DNA from: Adhaeribacter rhizoryzae
Lineage (GTDB): Bacteria; Bacteroidota; Bacteroidia; Cytophagales; Hymenobacteraceae
Assembly: GCF_008629685.1 (NCBI RefSeq)
Contig: NZ_VWSF01000002.1
Coordinates: 318,043 to 382,042, forward strand
Direction: 5' to 3'
DNA length: 64,000 nt
This document shows positions 17,601 to 25,244 of the stretch, in pieces. Numbering within the stretch: position 1 is the first letter of the stretch; every line of letters starts with the position of its first letter. The notes under the pieces are model-generated. The model did not search any database. It was not told the origin of the DNA and saw only the letters and a program-made list of their open reading frames with translations. A program made the position numbers and the translations under genes.

Positions 17601-18589
17601 TTGCTCATCATATAAACCCCAGCCGGAAAATAAACAGTAGCACCCAGGCTGCTTCTGGCAGCTAACATGGCTTTACGAATAGCATCTGTATCGTCGGTGT
17701 AACCGTTGCCGGTAGCACCGTAATTTTTAACGTTAAAAATAGTGTTTGTCCATTGTGGGCCGTTATAAACAGTTAATTTTTGTGGTCCGCTCCAGCCGTA
17801 CTGGCCGCCGTGCCCGTTATGCACCCAAACTTCGTATTCGCCGTTGCCTAAACCAGCCGGAACTGTAAAATCTACTTTATAAGGGTTAACCTGCGTAACA
17901 GTTGCCCACTGACCGGCACTGCCCACTGGTTTAATATACACATATGAACGTAACGTATCGTTGTTCTGCGCCAGGTTCCGGCCAAAAACCGATATTGTCT
18001 GTCCCTGGGTAGCTTTGTCCGGACCAACCCACCAGGCATCGGTCTGGTTAATAGCAATCGGCTGACCATAGCCAGCTTCGTTACCTGGCCAAATTAGATA
18101 CATCGACCAGGAAGGTAAATCTTTAGGTAAAGTAATAATAGCTTTATCGGTTTCTACACGCTGAATGCGGGCTTCTTTTTGCACACCACCGCGGCCAAAA
18201 ACCAAAAAGCGGCTATCCTTCCCTTCGTCGGTACCGGCATGCCGCGATAAATTAACACCTGTTAATACAATAGATTCATCTGGTCCGGCTGAGCGGGTCC
18301 ATTCAGCACCTTGGGGAGCCAATGCCGGAGCGGTACCGCTCATAGGAGGCGTAAAAGCATCGCCGGGGGCAGCTGGTTCGGGGCTGGGTTTAGCAAACCG
18401 CGCCATGGTAGGGTAAGTTGCCTGGGCCAAACTATAAAATGCATTGCCTAGAACTAAAGCAAACACCAATAACATGCGCGAATACGGCTGCCAAACTGAT
18501 TGCTTCTGGTATTTTTTGTTCCGGTTGCTGGGCCGGAAGGTAGGGCCACTAGTTAGTGAAGTAAACGTTTTTGTAGAGGTATGCTCCAT
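11603..18589 (-). CDS. Giant T9SS-exported beta-helix / Ig-repeat / PA14 protein (2328 aa)
   Basis: This paralogue of 4385-10258 has the same domain order: an N-terminal extension of about 35 polar residues before a signal-type hydrophobic segment (MLLVFALVLGNAFYSLAQ, about 39-56), an IPT-like region, a pectate-lyase-3-type beta-helix from about residue 285 (NVKNYGATGNG), a BACON-like segment (about 820-910), twelve Ig-like modules (about 911-2055), a PA14 domain (about 2066-2210, YVFYIAGDDQADL) and a T9SS sorting domain (about 2251-2328, YPNPAQSRTT). Its role is probably polysaccharide binding or cleavage at the cell surface. The long N-terminus before the signal core is odd; a start at the internal Met39 would give a very short n-region, so 18589 is kept. 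Its catalytic status is unknown. Confidence 0.9.
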   Translation of the reverse strand: MEHTSTKTFTSLTSGPTFRPSNRNKKYQKQSVWQPYSRMLLVFALVLGNAFYSLAQATYPTMARFAKPSPEPAAPGDAFTPPMSGTAPALAPQGAEWTRSAGPDESIVLTGVNLSRHAGTDEGKDSRFLVFGRGGVQKEARIQRVETDKAIITLPKDLPSWSMYLIWPGNEAGYGQPIAINQTDAWWVGPDKATQGQTISVFGRNLAQNNDTLRSYVYIKPVGSAGQWATVTQVNPYKVDFTVPAGLGNGEYEVWVHNGHGGQYGWSGPQKLTVYNGPQWTNTIFNVKNYGATGNGYTDDTDAIRKAMLAARSSLGATVYFPAGVYMMSNNLQAYSNMQLKGDGPDKSVLKCAANYSSSAMSLIFGSVQTFAITDLGFDGNNNFRGTLDKPIFLRGSTDIWITNARFAFAGYNVMDLHSCRYVFLNKTEHIGISSFLGDCSQLFIDRNNIKMTNDSDMALHSWSGSGISMTRTTARDLDNSNLYSGAGWGKGRVFTGNGTWGSNRNTYLGNNVTYDLTPRPAADVDQNSGEQFLWEGNLGQWAGYASSSTDITTSVPGYSITAQNKLYAVIVKGKGIGQSRRVVANNGGNITLNEPWNVIPDASSYIVIGHFIDRIAVYNNYLDGKPRAVTNPDHIAAAGIEPFGGAMNFIAANNTLHELRQGVANWSTQHATGLDPNFFSMYTNNKMVNCRWGIYNQLILTRPEGTAVLGTTYRKNDIQGAAVAGIHTSVSTSANNSLNADVFEFNSLSNLPQGLSSSSTGIMNQFFYKNNFNAIGGYGLTITPKMALRENTYQGVSALYKGGLQGTTVEAPLHVIDMAGTAGGGLVKTDFTLKNSTIAAMNWVATSNASWLTIGTSSGTIPDERCTSLVELVANPIGLTVGTHTATITVTVGDQIKKYTVSLKLTTPQNGVTITAPAANNVFSTGEQITITANATDQNAGVTKVEFFNGTIKLGEDLTSPYSFTWSNAPAGTFNLTAKSTNSAGASTTSAAVIITVSENKAPTVNITSPLTATTFAAPASITINANATDTDGTISKVEFFNGTIKLGEDVTSPYSFNWYNVAIGSYVITAKATDNAGAVTTSAPAITTVLVNTTPSVAITAPGNNAQIKAPTNVYILANAELTNGNISKVEFFNGATKIGEKTVAPYEMYWMNPATGTYTITAKAIGNTGTTTTSAPVTITVVNSATLINTAPSVSIASPGSTTNFTAPANININANAADIDGMVTKVEFFYGTIKLGEDVTSPFSFTWTNVPAGSYALTARATDNTGTTVTSAPVNIAVKTSNTTSNALPIVAITSPSTGAAFTAPSTITLSANATDNDGTISKVEFFNGSVKLGEDVTSPYSFTWNNVAAGNYTVSARATDNTGAIATSAGINLVVNAAAAPVAPTVTLTSPTTNTSFTAQANITLAANATDADGTVVKVEFYNGATKLGEVVTSPYNFTWSNVPAGSYTLTAKAYDNAGLTTTSNIVTLQVNAPVIPVAPTVSITSPVTGTSLVAPANLTITANAADTDGSVSKVTFFNGGVKLGEDLTSPYTFSWANVAAGNYTITAVATDNAGLTTTSAAVQVTVKAPVLVAPTVNITSPLTAATYTAPASIIINANATDNDGTISKVEFFNGTVKLGEDVTSPYSFTWNNVAAGNYTLTAKATDNNGLTADAAGVNVVVKAPVIPLAPTVAVTSPSSGATFTAPATITLTANAADTDGTVTKVEFYNGTTKLGEDATAPYAFTWTNVAAGSYVITAKAIDNTGLVTTSAAVNITAKALAAPSVAITSPLNAAVLQAPATVNIAANASDVDGSVVKVEFYNGATKIGEDLTSPYNFTWSNVSAGTYTLTAKATDNNGLFTTSAPVTITVKAPAAPTVALTSPTTNTSFTAPANITLAANATDTDGTIIKVEFYNGTTKLGEDVTSPYNFTWSNVPAGSYTLTAKAYDNTGLSSTSAAININVVANNAPNFTINITSPLAGTQYKGTTNILINTSISSAIGTIKKVEFYNGNVKIGEDLTNPFSFTWNNLTAGTYTLTAKATNKAGQSATSQPVVVTVNTGLVNGIISPIVDSNYKTATGGISWQYWNNVPGWYGPGQLPVNNTPTGSKILTSFAAPVNMGDNYGTRIRGYVIPPTTGEYVFYIAGDDQADLYLSTSADPNQKKMIAYLSRPTAANKFTDHASQQSKTVTLQAGKRYYIEALHKEGTGLDHVSVGWKLPNGTLQGPIAGTYLAPFETGLNIVATSNQSAEQLSASVNTAQVSAYPNPAQSRTTIEFTLVQNEDYKIQIFDLKGNLIKTLQSGKAKANEAVKVTWEVGNLPKGIYNATVTTNSQVKTTRIVIQ
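12430..15860 (-). repeat. Twelve-module Ig-like repeat array within the 2328-aa protein gene
   Basis: Twelve tandem modules of about 95 aa each begin with an (I/L/V)T(S/A)P motif. Modules 1-5 match modules 1-5 of the shorter paralogue in order and linkers (for example LINTAP before module 4 and a SNT..ALP linker before module 5). The later modules have no one-to-one match. Modules 6 and 11, and 5 and 8, are nearly identical to each other, pointing to internal duplication. Long antisense frames across the array are by-products of its repeated codon pattern. Confidence 0.85.
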
Positions 18590-19936
18590 GAAATATCTAT
18601 TTATAAATTAATTACTAAGGTGATTTTATTTGTACTAAATTGAGGTGTGCTTATTATTTAGATGCCTTTTGTTATATAATTCTTGATTTTGATGCTTTTA
18701 TTTGGCTTTTAAAGTGCGTTTGGACAGGTTTTTATATATTAATATAATTATTTTTATGAAGCTGTATAAATATTTATTATGGTTATATTAAAATTGTTCA
18801 TTTACTAAAATTTAAAGCTAAGCCTATGCTTATTTTGTTTCCACGGCTCTAAACTAGAGCTTAATTTTTTATAGTGCAAAAATATGGCTAAAAAAAGCTT
18901 ATTTTCTTTAAAAATTTATATTTTCTATTGTAACTTTTAAGTTGCTACAACGAAATAGATGTATGTAGAATTTATTTTGGAAGAAATATTTGAATTGTAG
19001 TACAGGGGAAAATTGCAATTTTTTGTATATACGGGGGGTTTGAGATTAATATAAAGAATTGAAATTGTTTATATGCCGTATTGCGGTGTTGCTGCTTTGT
19101 TAAGCTAACGAGTAGGCTTAAATAATTCGCATAATATCCGTAATATGCTTGTTTTTAGCTCTTGTCTGAGCTTGATTAAAGTTAGAAAATACGTTTTTAA
19201 CGCAAGGCAAGAAGGGGTTGTGTGATATAAAGCCAATTATAGGTTTTAAGAAAATATGATTTAATGTAGAATGTGGTTTTTATGAATATTTGCTTTAACT
19301 ACTTAAGGTATTTTTAAATGAGCCCAACTGGTACCGGCAGGATGGTAGCGTTATAATATTGAAAGAGGAGGTAAGTAATGTAAAGGAGCAATAAGGAATT
19401 TAAAATCTAAACCTAAATTCTATCTAGTGGTTTAAAATTTATTAGCCCGTTTTAGTAAAGAAGGAGTTTTAAAGAATAAGTAATAATTAACTTGTTCCCT
19501 GGCTAAACTTATGAGGGTTAATCCAGAAAACAAGTTAATGTAAGTTTTAAGACTTTTTCAAAAGCCGAACTAATACTAGTGTTTTGTTCCGGGTTTGTTT
19601 AAGTTAATTCCAGAGATATTTTGCAGAGCATTAATTAAAATAAATGAAAAAAATAATAAATAATTGAAGTAAGTATATAAAAACAACTATATTTATGTCG
19701 GATTTTAGGTAAATACTGTTTATTGCAGATGGTGTGTATCTTTGTCCGGAAGAAAACCAGGTTTGTTTTTGTTTACTTAATAAAAAAATTGGCTTGCGCT
19801 TAATAGTTGAAGAGAATATTTTATGGTAAACCTATTACGTTTCATTCAGCTTAATTGCTGATTTGTATTTTCAGGAGTACTGTGTATGCCTGCCTTTTGT
19901 CAAAATCAATCTGTACTAACAACCTTAATTTAGTTC
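18590..19936. other. AT-rich intergenic region upstream of two divergent genes
   Basis: No coding frame is supported in these 1347 bases. A possible minus-strand -7 box (TATTTTTG, reverse complement of 18877-18884) could serve the 2328-aa gene but has no -33 partner. A plus-strand box is listed separately. The giant genes and the glycosyltransferase at 19937 are transcribed away from here. Confidence 0.5.
19737..19744 (+). promoter_or_regulatory. Possible -7 box (TATCTTTG) for the glycosyltransferase at 19937
   Basis: TATCTTTG matches the Bacteroidota -7 consensus TAnnTTTG. No TTTG was found at the proper -33 distance, so this is a weak candidate. The leader would be about 185 bases. Confidence 0.3.
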
Positions 19937-20971
19937 ATGACCTCCCCCAGGTTTAATTTTGTAATAGATTGTTCAGATGTTGCCCTAGCTGAATATTTGC
20001 GCCTCGATGCCGAATCTGCCGTAAAAGTATATACCCGTGGGGATTTAAACTGGTGCCTGCAAACCTACCATATTCTGTTAAAGCGCAGCAAGTTACCTAT
20101 TCAGTTATCTAACCGGATGCTGCCGGGTGCCATTAATATTATTCATTCCGACCAGTTGTTGCAGCAAAGAGGCGATTCTTCGGCGTTTATTGTGTGTGTG
20201 CGAGCCGATTATCCGGGCCGTCGCTGGGCACATTATCATTTGGTGCAAAATAAAAATCAGTTAGGTCATAACGTATCTTTTTTGCCGCACTGGGTACAGC
20301 CCGGCCTTATAAAAAGAGATGCAGCCCGCAACAGCGTTAAGCGGGTAGCTTACGCCGGCGAAGCTTTTAACGGCAATTTAGCCGGAACTACCGATACCTG
20401 GAAGAGCTTACTGGAGCCACACCAGATAGAATTTGTTACGTTGGCGGGCGGCTCCTGGCACGATTTAAGCACCATAGATATATTGGTAGGAATCCGCAGT
20501 TTTGATAAGCAGCCCTTCAATACCAAACCTCCTACTAAATTATTTGGTGCCTGGCACGCCAATATACCGTTTATCGGGGGGCACGATTCGGCTTTTAAGC
20601 AAGTAGGAACTCCCGGCGAAGATTATTTGCTGGCGGCCACCCCCGACGAAGCAATAGCTGCTATTTTAAAATTACGCGATAACCCTGCTTTGTATGCTAA
20701 ACTGGTACAGAATGGCCAGCGAAAAGCAGCTTTATACACCGAAGAAACTATTGCCCAGGCTTGGGTAGAAGCTTTAACCGGGCCGGTAATGCAACGGTAT
20801 CGGCAGTGGCAATCTAAACCTTTGCTGGAACAGGCGCGTTTTGCTGCTTTATTAGGTATGGGAAACTTGGAGCACGAGGCGAAGCAAATTATTAAAAAGC
20901 TAGTGGGTAAAAAAATGAACCCGGCCCTGTGGAGCGTAGCTACTTTCGTTAAAAAAAGCTTATTCTTTTAA
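19937..20971 (+). CDS. Glycosyltransferase, GT-B fold, family 1/4-like
   Basis: This 344-aa protein is probably a cytoplasmic glycosyltransferase adding a sugar to the lipid-linked repeat unit. The N-terminal half is divergent. The C-terminal half carries a donor-domain-like layout: VAYAGEAFNG (about 138-147), TKPPTKLFGAWHANIPFIGG (about 198-217), where this class often shows a KPxxKxxEAxAxGxP pattern, then TPDEAIAAILKLRDN, typical of the final helices. No signal peptide or membrane helix is present. The sugar nucleotide and acceptor are not predictable. A GT8 gene follows 92 bases downstream, likely co-transcribed. Confidence 0.6.
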   Translation: MTSPRFNFVIDCSDVALAEYLRLDAESAVKVYTRGDLNWCLQTYHILLKRSKLPIQLSNRMLPGAINIIHSDQLLQQRGDSSAFIVCVRADYPGRRWAHYHLVQNKNQLGHNVSFLPHWVQPGLIKRDAARNSVKRVAYAGEAFNGNLAGTTDTWKSLLEPHQIEFVTLAGGSWHDLSTIDILVGIRSFDKQPFNTKPPTKLFGAWHANIPFIGGHDSAFKQVGTPGEDYLLAATPDEAIAAILKLRDNPALYAKLVQNGQRKAALYTEETIAQAWVEALTGPVMQRYRQWQSKPLLEQARFAALLGMGNLEHEAKQIIKKLVGKKMNPALWSVATFVKKSLFF

Positions 20972-21029
20972 AATTGAGTGTAAGGCTAGGTTTTGTAAAT
21001 ATTTTAAGCTGATTAAAGCGCTTTTAATT

Positions 21030-21037
21030 TAAATTTG
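21030..21037 (+). promoter_or_regulatory. Possible -7 box (TAAATTTG) ahead of the GT8 gene
   Basis: TAAATTTG matches TAnnTTTG 27 bases before the ATG at 21064. No TTTG lies at the right distance upstream, and the sequence is AT-rich, so a chance match is likely. Confidence 0.22.
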
Positions 21038-21063
21038 TTTTTAGTGATTGATTTAGAATTGAA

Positions 21064-22002
21064 ATGGTAGTGCCAGAAAACAAAATACACGTAGCGTTAG
21101 CTTTCGACCAAAATTTTATTATTCCTTTTTACGTATTAATAACTTCTATTTTTAAGAATAACAAAGAGAATAAAATTGTATTGCACGCCATTGCCGCCGG
21201 CGTAGATACCCGCGAACGGGAAAAAATAACCCGTTTTGTTCAGCAGAACCAAAGCCAGATTTTTTTTTACGAACTAGATAAAGCAAAAGTAGAAACGCTG
21301 GTATTGCCAGATAATGTGCATTTTTCAGCGGCTACTTATTACCGGTTGTTTTTCCCATCGCTGGTACCCCAGGAAATAAAAAAACTCCTTTACATTGATA
21401 CCGATACCGTGGTAGTGGGAAACCTGGCAGAACTGTACCGGGTTAATGTAGATGCAGTACCAGCCGCGGCCGCCCTTGATGCCAAAATAAGCTTGCGCCC
21501 CGATTTAGGCATAAATACAGCAGGCCATTATTTTAATGCGGGCGTAATGCTGATAAACACAGAGCTGTGGAAAAGCCAGCACATTCTGGAAAAAGCTTTG
21601 CAATACTTGCATGATTTTCCGGAGCGGATTGAGTGGGCCGACCAGGATGCTTTAAATGCTTTGCTGCAAAATAATATTGTAAAGGTAAGTAACCGGTTTA
21701 ACATTACTTTTTACGACATCCCCAAATACCTAACCCGCCAGGAGTTTGATGCTTTTATCCAGGATAAGGTAATAATTCATTATACGACCCAAAATAAGCC
21801 TTGGCTCATGACCTGTACTAACCGCCTTAGGTATATTTATCATGATTACCTGCGGCTTTCGCCGTACGCCACCCAGCAAAAATACGTTGACTTTAAGCTT
21901 AACAAACCCGACGTATTTAAATACCTGAAAGTACGCCTGAAGGAGTTTTTAATTGATACCACAGGGATATTCAGGGCCCGATCTATTACTGCCGCTGTTT
22001 AA
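21064..22002 (+). CDS. Glycosyltransferase family 8 (LPS galactosyl/glucosyltransferase-like)
   Basis: This cytoplasmic GT-A retaining transferase (312 aa) probably adds glucose or galactose from a UDP-sugar. Family signatures are visible: an N-terminal HVALAFDQNF (about residues 9-18), the DxD metal/nucleotide motif in KLLYIDTDTVVVGN (about 113-126), HYFNAGVMLINTELW (about 157-171), and WADQDALNALL (about 194-204). A late VIIHYTTQNKPW block is the His-containing GT8 motif. Start ATG 21064 gives the expected N-terminus. It is followed by a strong hairpin (22251-22290). Confidence 0.9.
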   Translation: MVVPENKIHVALAFDQNFIIPFYVLITSIFKNNKENKIVLHAIAAGVDTREREKITRFVQQNQSQIFFYELDKAKVETLVLPDNVHFSAATYYRLFFPSLVPQEIKKLLYIDTDTVVVGNLAELYRVNVDAVPAAAALDAKISLRPDLGINTAGHYFNAGVMLINTELWKSQHILEKALQYLHDFPERIEWADQDALNALLQNNIVKVSNRFNITFYDIPKYLTRQEFDAFIQDKVIIHYTTQNKPWLMTCTNRLRYIYHDYLRLSPYATQQKYVDFKLNKPDVFKYLKVRLKEFLIDTTGIFRARSITAAV

Positions 22003-22036
22003 GCAGTTATTGGTTGATTTTTGCGGTAGTAGATTT

Positions 22037-22070
22037 ATTGTACCAATATTATTATTGTACCAATATTATT
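22037..22070. repeat. 17-base direct repeat (two exact copies)
   Basis: ATTGTACCAATATTATT is present at 22037-22053 and again immediately at 22054-22070. It lies in the gap between convergent genes, with no known function. Confidence 0.75.
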
Positions 22071-22094
22071 TAGGTAGTGCGGTTAAAATATAGC

Positions 22095-22173
22095 GGTCCT
22101 GTTGAGCCTGTCGAAATAGCTGAATCTACTTTTATTTAGTTATGATAGATCCTTCGACAAGCTCAGGATGACC
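22095..22173. repeat. Inverted-repeat element with TTCGACAAGCTCAGGATGAC end
   Basis: The left arm (22095-22115) and right arm (22153-22173) are imperfect reverse complements around the core TTCGACA(A/G)GCTCA. From memory, this end sequence recurs as a dispersed intergenic repeat in many Bacteroidota genomes. That was not checked here. It could form a hairpin in RNA from either strand. Confidence 0.5.
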
Positions 22174-22250
22174 TAGTAGTAAACACCTAAGCGCAGGACC
22201 TGTTTAATAATGGTATTAGTTAGATAAAATTAACTGGTTGTATAAACGGG

Positions 22251-22290
22251 AAGCGGCCTGCCGGATATTTTGTATCTGGCAGCCCGCTTT
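22251..22290 (+). terminator. Terminator between convergent GT8 and GT2 genes
   Basis: The imperfect stem AAGCGGCCTGCCGGATA (22251-22267) / TATCTGGCAGCCCGCTT (22273-22289) has a 5-base loop and is followed on the plus strand by TTGCTTTTTTTG. The T-run suits termination of the plus-strand GT8 transcript best. Confidence 0.7.
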
Positions 22291-22324
22291 TGCTTTTTTT
22301 GATTAGTTGGTGATATTGGCGCTT

Positions 22325-23275
22325 TTACGCGTAGGGCTGATAATGTTTTTTAAGCTCGCGGTATTTTAAATAAGTCTCCGTAGAAACTGGTTTGCGTTCT
22401 TTCATGGCCAGTTTAAGCCCATCCAGAAAGCCATACAATACGCCCCGGGTTTTTTGGTAAGGCCGCTTAATTTTAAAGCCGTACATAAAACTTTTTATAG
22501 CGCTGCCCGCTAACTGAATAGGTAAATATTTTAGCGGCACGTTAAATATGGCAAACAGCATAAGGTTGCGGCTGCCATAAAAATCCATGCGGTCCCAGCT
22601 ACGTTTCGGCGATTCGTAATGATGAATGGCGCTGCCTTTCCCTAAAAATACCGGGTAACCCAAGTCCAGCAACCGGATACAATAATCTTCTTCTTCGCCC
22701 TGATGAAAGAAAGAAGTTCTAAAGCCGCCTACTTGTAAAAATATATCGCGCTTAACCACAAAAGAGCAGCCCTTAAACGAATGCGATTGCCATAAGCCAT
22801 CGTTGGGGGCTACATCGTGCACCTCCGGCGATAAGTTGGCATCTATGTAAGGCCAGGCTACTGCGGCGGAATTATTCTCAACACAAAAATCAGCAATCTG
22901 GTATAAAATGGTAGGATTTTCTAAAACACAGTCATCATCAATAGATAATACGTAAGGTGTTTTGGCCATTTTAACCGCCTCGTTCCGGCGCACAATGTAC
23001 CCGGCCGATTCGGTATAAGAATGTAAGGTTACCTCCGGAAACAGATTTTTTACGTTTTCATAAGTGCCATCGTCAGAATTATCATCTAAAACCAGCACCT
23101 GGTGTTTAAGGGTTTGATTTCTAAGGCTTAAAAGGGCTTTTTGTAAATCGGGCCAGCGGTTTTTGGTAGAAATAATAACGGTAAGTAAATCATCTAATTG
23201 GGTTTTAGATGCCACTAAGTTTTGATCATTCATAGCTTTTTCAAAATAAGGATTAGTCCTGACAGATTCATCCAA
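22325..23275 (-). CDS. Glycosyltransferase family 2
   Basis: This 316-aa GT-A inverting transferase is cytoplasmic or peripheral to the inner membrane. Motifs: LTVIISTKNRWPDL (about residues 31-44), VLVLDDNSDDGTY (about 56-68), the acidic SIDDDCVLEN (about 111-120), a GGFRTSFFHQGEEEDYCIRL acceptor-side block (about 184-203), and HHYESPKRS. It resembles the GT2 at 59569-60462 in layout. An internal Met15 is an alternative start. It is convergent with the GT8 gene. The donor sugar is unknown; rhamnosyltransferase-like members share this GEE(E/G)D.CIRL pattern. Confidence 0.88.
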   Translation of the reverse strand: MDESVRTNPYFEKAMNDQNLVASKTQLDDLLTVIISTKNRWPDLQKALLSLRNQTLKHQVLVLDDNSDDGTYENVKNLFPEVTLHSYTESAGYIVRRNEAVKMAKTPYVLSIDDDCVLENPTILYQIADFCVENNSAAVAWPYIDANLSPEVHDVAPNDGLWQSHSFKGCSFVVKRDIFLQVGGFRTSFFHQGEEEDYCIRLLDLGYPVFLGKGSAIHHYESPKRSWDRMDFYGSRNLMLFAIFNVPLKYLPIQLAGSAIKSFMYGFKIKRPYQKTRGVLYGFLDGLKLAMKERKPVSTETYLKYRELKKHYQPYA

Positions 23276-24002
23276 TCTTTAAACGAGAATCTTCTTCCGG
23301 TTCTATATAATTTAGAACCTTAGGCGGCATGGCTTTTGAAAAATCCTTGTTAATCTGAAGGTGCTTTTTTTGCGTGTTTGCTAAGTTAAAAAGAGCACAC
23401 TTCCAGATTTTACTTCGCTTAAACTGTTCCGGCTTAAAATTAGTTACAGAAAATAAACTATAAATCCAGTTAGATGGTAAAATAAGGGCTTTTTTGCCTT
23501 TTATTCAAGCTGATAGATTAAAAATAAAGATTTTTGAAGAAGGGGTGGATAAAATTGTAATATTTTAAATTTAATATATTTAAAATAGTATATCTGTTAA
23601 TAAATTTTTGAAGCGTTCGTTATTGCCTTAAGATTTAAATTGCAGGGCGCTGGTTATTTTAAGCAATTCTGGAAATTAGAAGTTTGCTGTAATTTTAAAA
23701 CAGAAAGTCGGGAAAGCGTTTTATAGTGTTTTTAATATTTACTATTGACGCTTATAACTAAACAATTTAAGTTTCACAGCCTTAAGAATTAACGTTAGCA
23801 AGCAAAAACAGAAAGAAATATATTTTAATTACAATATTCTTCTGAATTAAAAGAAAAAATTAGTAATCTTACATCTAAAATTGGCCTGGCAAATTACTTG
23901 GCGCTATCAATCTTAAATTTTTACAAATAATAAATTTACCTTTTAATACAAAGCCTTATTGCAAAACTTAGGCGCAGTATTAAACCAGGATAACGCATAT
24001 TA
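23276..24002. other. AT-rich divergent intergenic region
   Basis: It separates the divergent GT2 and GT4 genes (727 bases). I found no coding frame, no clear hairpin and no full promoter match. It presumably holds promoters for both. Confidence 0.5.
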
Positions 24003-25160
24003 ATGAAAGTTGCTTTTATTACGCCGTCTGTTTCCAGAAGCTCCGGTGGGATTTTTGAAGTAGAGCTAGCCTTGGCAAAATCGCTAACCGCTGTGGGTTG
24101 CGAAGTAGAGGTTTACGGGCAGAACGACGAAAATACCCAGCATGATTTACCTCGCTGGGAATCTATTAAGGTTTATACCTATCCTTCTATTGGTCCGCAC
24201 GCATTCCGGTATTCGCCGGCGCTTAAAAATGCCGTAGTTAAAAGCAATTGCCAGGTTGGTCATTTGCAGGTACTTTGGATGTATACCTCCGTGGTTACCA
24301 ATCATTGGTTTAGTGCAGGTAAGCCTTACGTGGTTACCATACACGGCATGCTGGAGCCTTGGGCTTTGCAAAATGCCGGCTGGAAAAAGAAGATCGTAAC
24401 GTTTCTGTACGAAGGGCGTTGCCTGAAAAACGCGAACTGCATACATGCCCATACCTACAAAGAATACCAGGACATTCGTAAGTTTGGGCTAACCAATCCG
24501 GTAAGTATTATTCCGAATGGGGTAGATTTGCCCGATACGAAACCCGTAACGCAAAAGCCGGCCTGGTACGCGCAAACAAATAACCGCAAAGTAGTATTAT
24601 TCATTAGCCGCTTGCACCCCAAAAAAGGCATCGAAAATATGCTGGAAGCCTGGGCAACCTTAAGCCAGCACCCGGATTGGTGCCTGGTAATAGCGGGCTG
24701 GGGCGATAATGAATATGCCCAATCGTTGAAGAACAAAGTACGGGAGCTGGGTTTAGAAAACAGTATTATCTTTACGGGGCCGTTATTTAACCAGGAAAAG
24801 CACCTGGCCTTTACGCACGCCGATGCATTTATTTTACCTTCGTTGAGTGAGGGTTTACCGATGGCCATTCTGGAGGCCTGGTCTTACAAAGTGCCGGCCG
24901 TAATAACGCCGGCCTGTAATATACCCGAAGGCTACGAGGCCAATGCGGCCATTAAAATAGAACCAAACCCTACCAACATTGCGGCCGGACTACAGCACTT
25001 GTTTTCGTTAACCGATGACCAGCGGCAGGAATTAGGGCAAAACGGCTACGACCTGGTACTGCAGAAATATACCTGGGATAAAATTGCCCAGCAAATGGCA
25101 CAGGTTTACGAGTGGGTGGCCAATGGCGGCCAGGCTCCCGCAACAATATTATTTGATTAA
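24003..25160 (+). CDS. Glycosyltransferase family 4 (GT-B)
   Basis: This 385-aa retaining transferase has the full GT4 layout: N-terminal glycine-rich loop FITPSVSRSSGGIFEVELALA (within about residues 5-26), IIPNGVDLP (about 170-178) at the domain hinge, LFISRLHPKKGIENMLEAW (about 200-218), and FILPSLSEGLPMAILEAW (about 277-294), which contains the EGLPMAILEA form of the donor-binding E-x7-E motif. It has no signal peptide. It is probably co-transcribed with the GT2 that starts 84 bases downstream. The sugar cannot be assigned. Confidence 0.92.
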   Translation: MKVAFITPSVSRSSGGIFEVELALAKSLTAVGCEVEVYGQNDENTQHDLPRWESIKVYTYPSIGPHAFRYSPALKNAVVKSNCQVGHLQVLWMYTSVVTNHWFSAGKPYVVTIHGMLEPWALQNAGWKKKIVTFLYEGRCLKNANCIHAHTYKEYQDIRKFGLTNPVSIIPNGVDLPDTKPVTQKPAWYAQTNNRKVVLFISRLHPKKGIENMLEAWATLSQHPDWCLVIAGWGDNEYAQSLKNKVRELGLENSIIFTGPLFNQEKHLAFTHADAFILPSLSEGLPMAILEAWSYKVPAVITPACNIPEGYEANAAIKIEPNPTNIAAGLQHLFSLTDDQRQELGQNGYDLVLQKYTWDKIAQQMAQVYEWVANGGQAPATILFD

Positions 25161-25244
25161 TAACAACAGGCAGGTTACTGATTTAATGTAAAACAGGAGC
25201 AACCAGTTTATCTAGTTCATGGTTTAGCTGGTTGGTGTGAAGAT

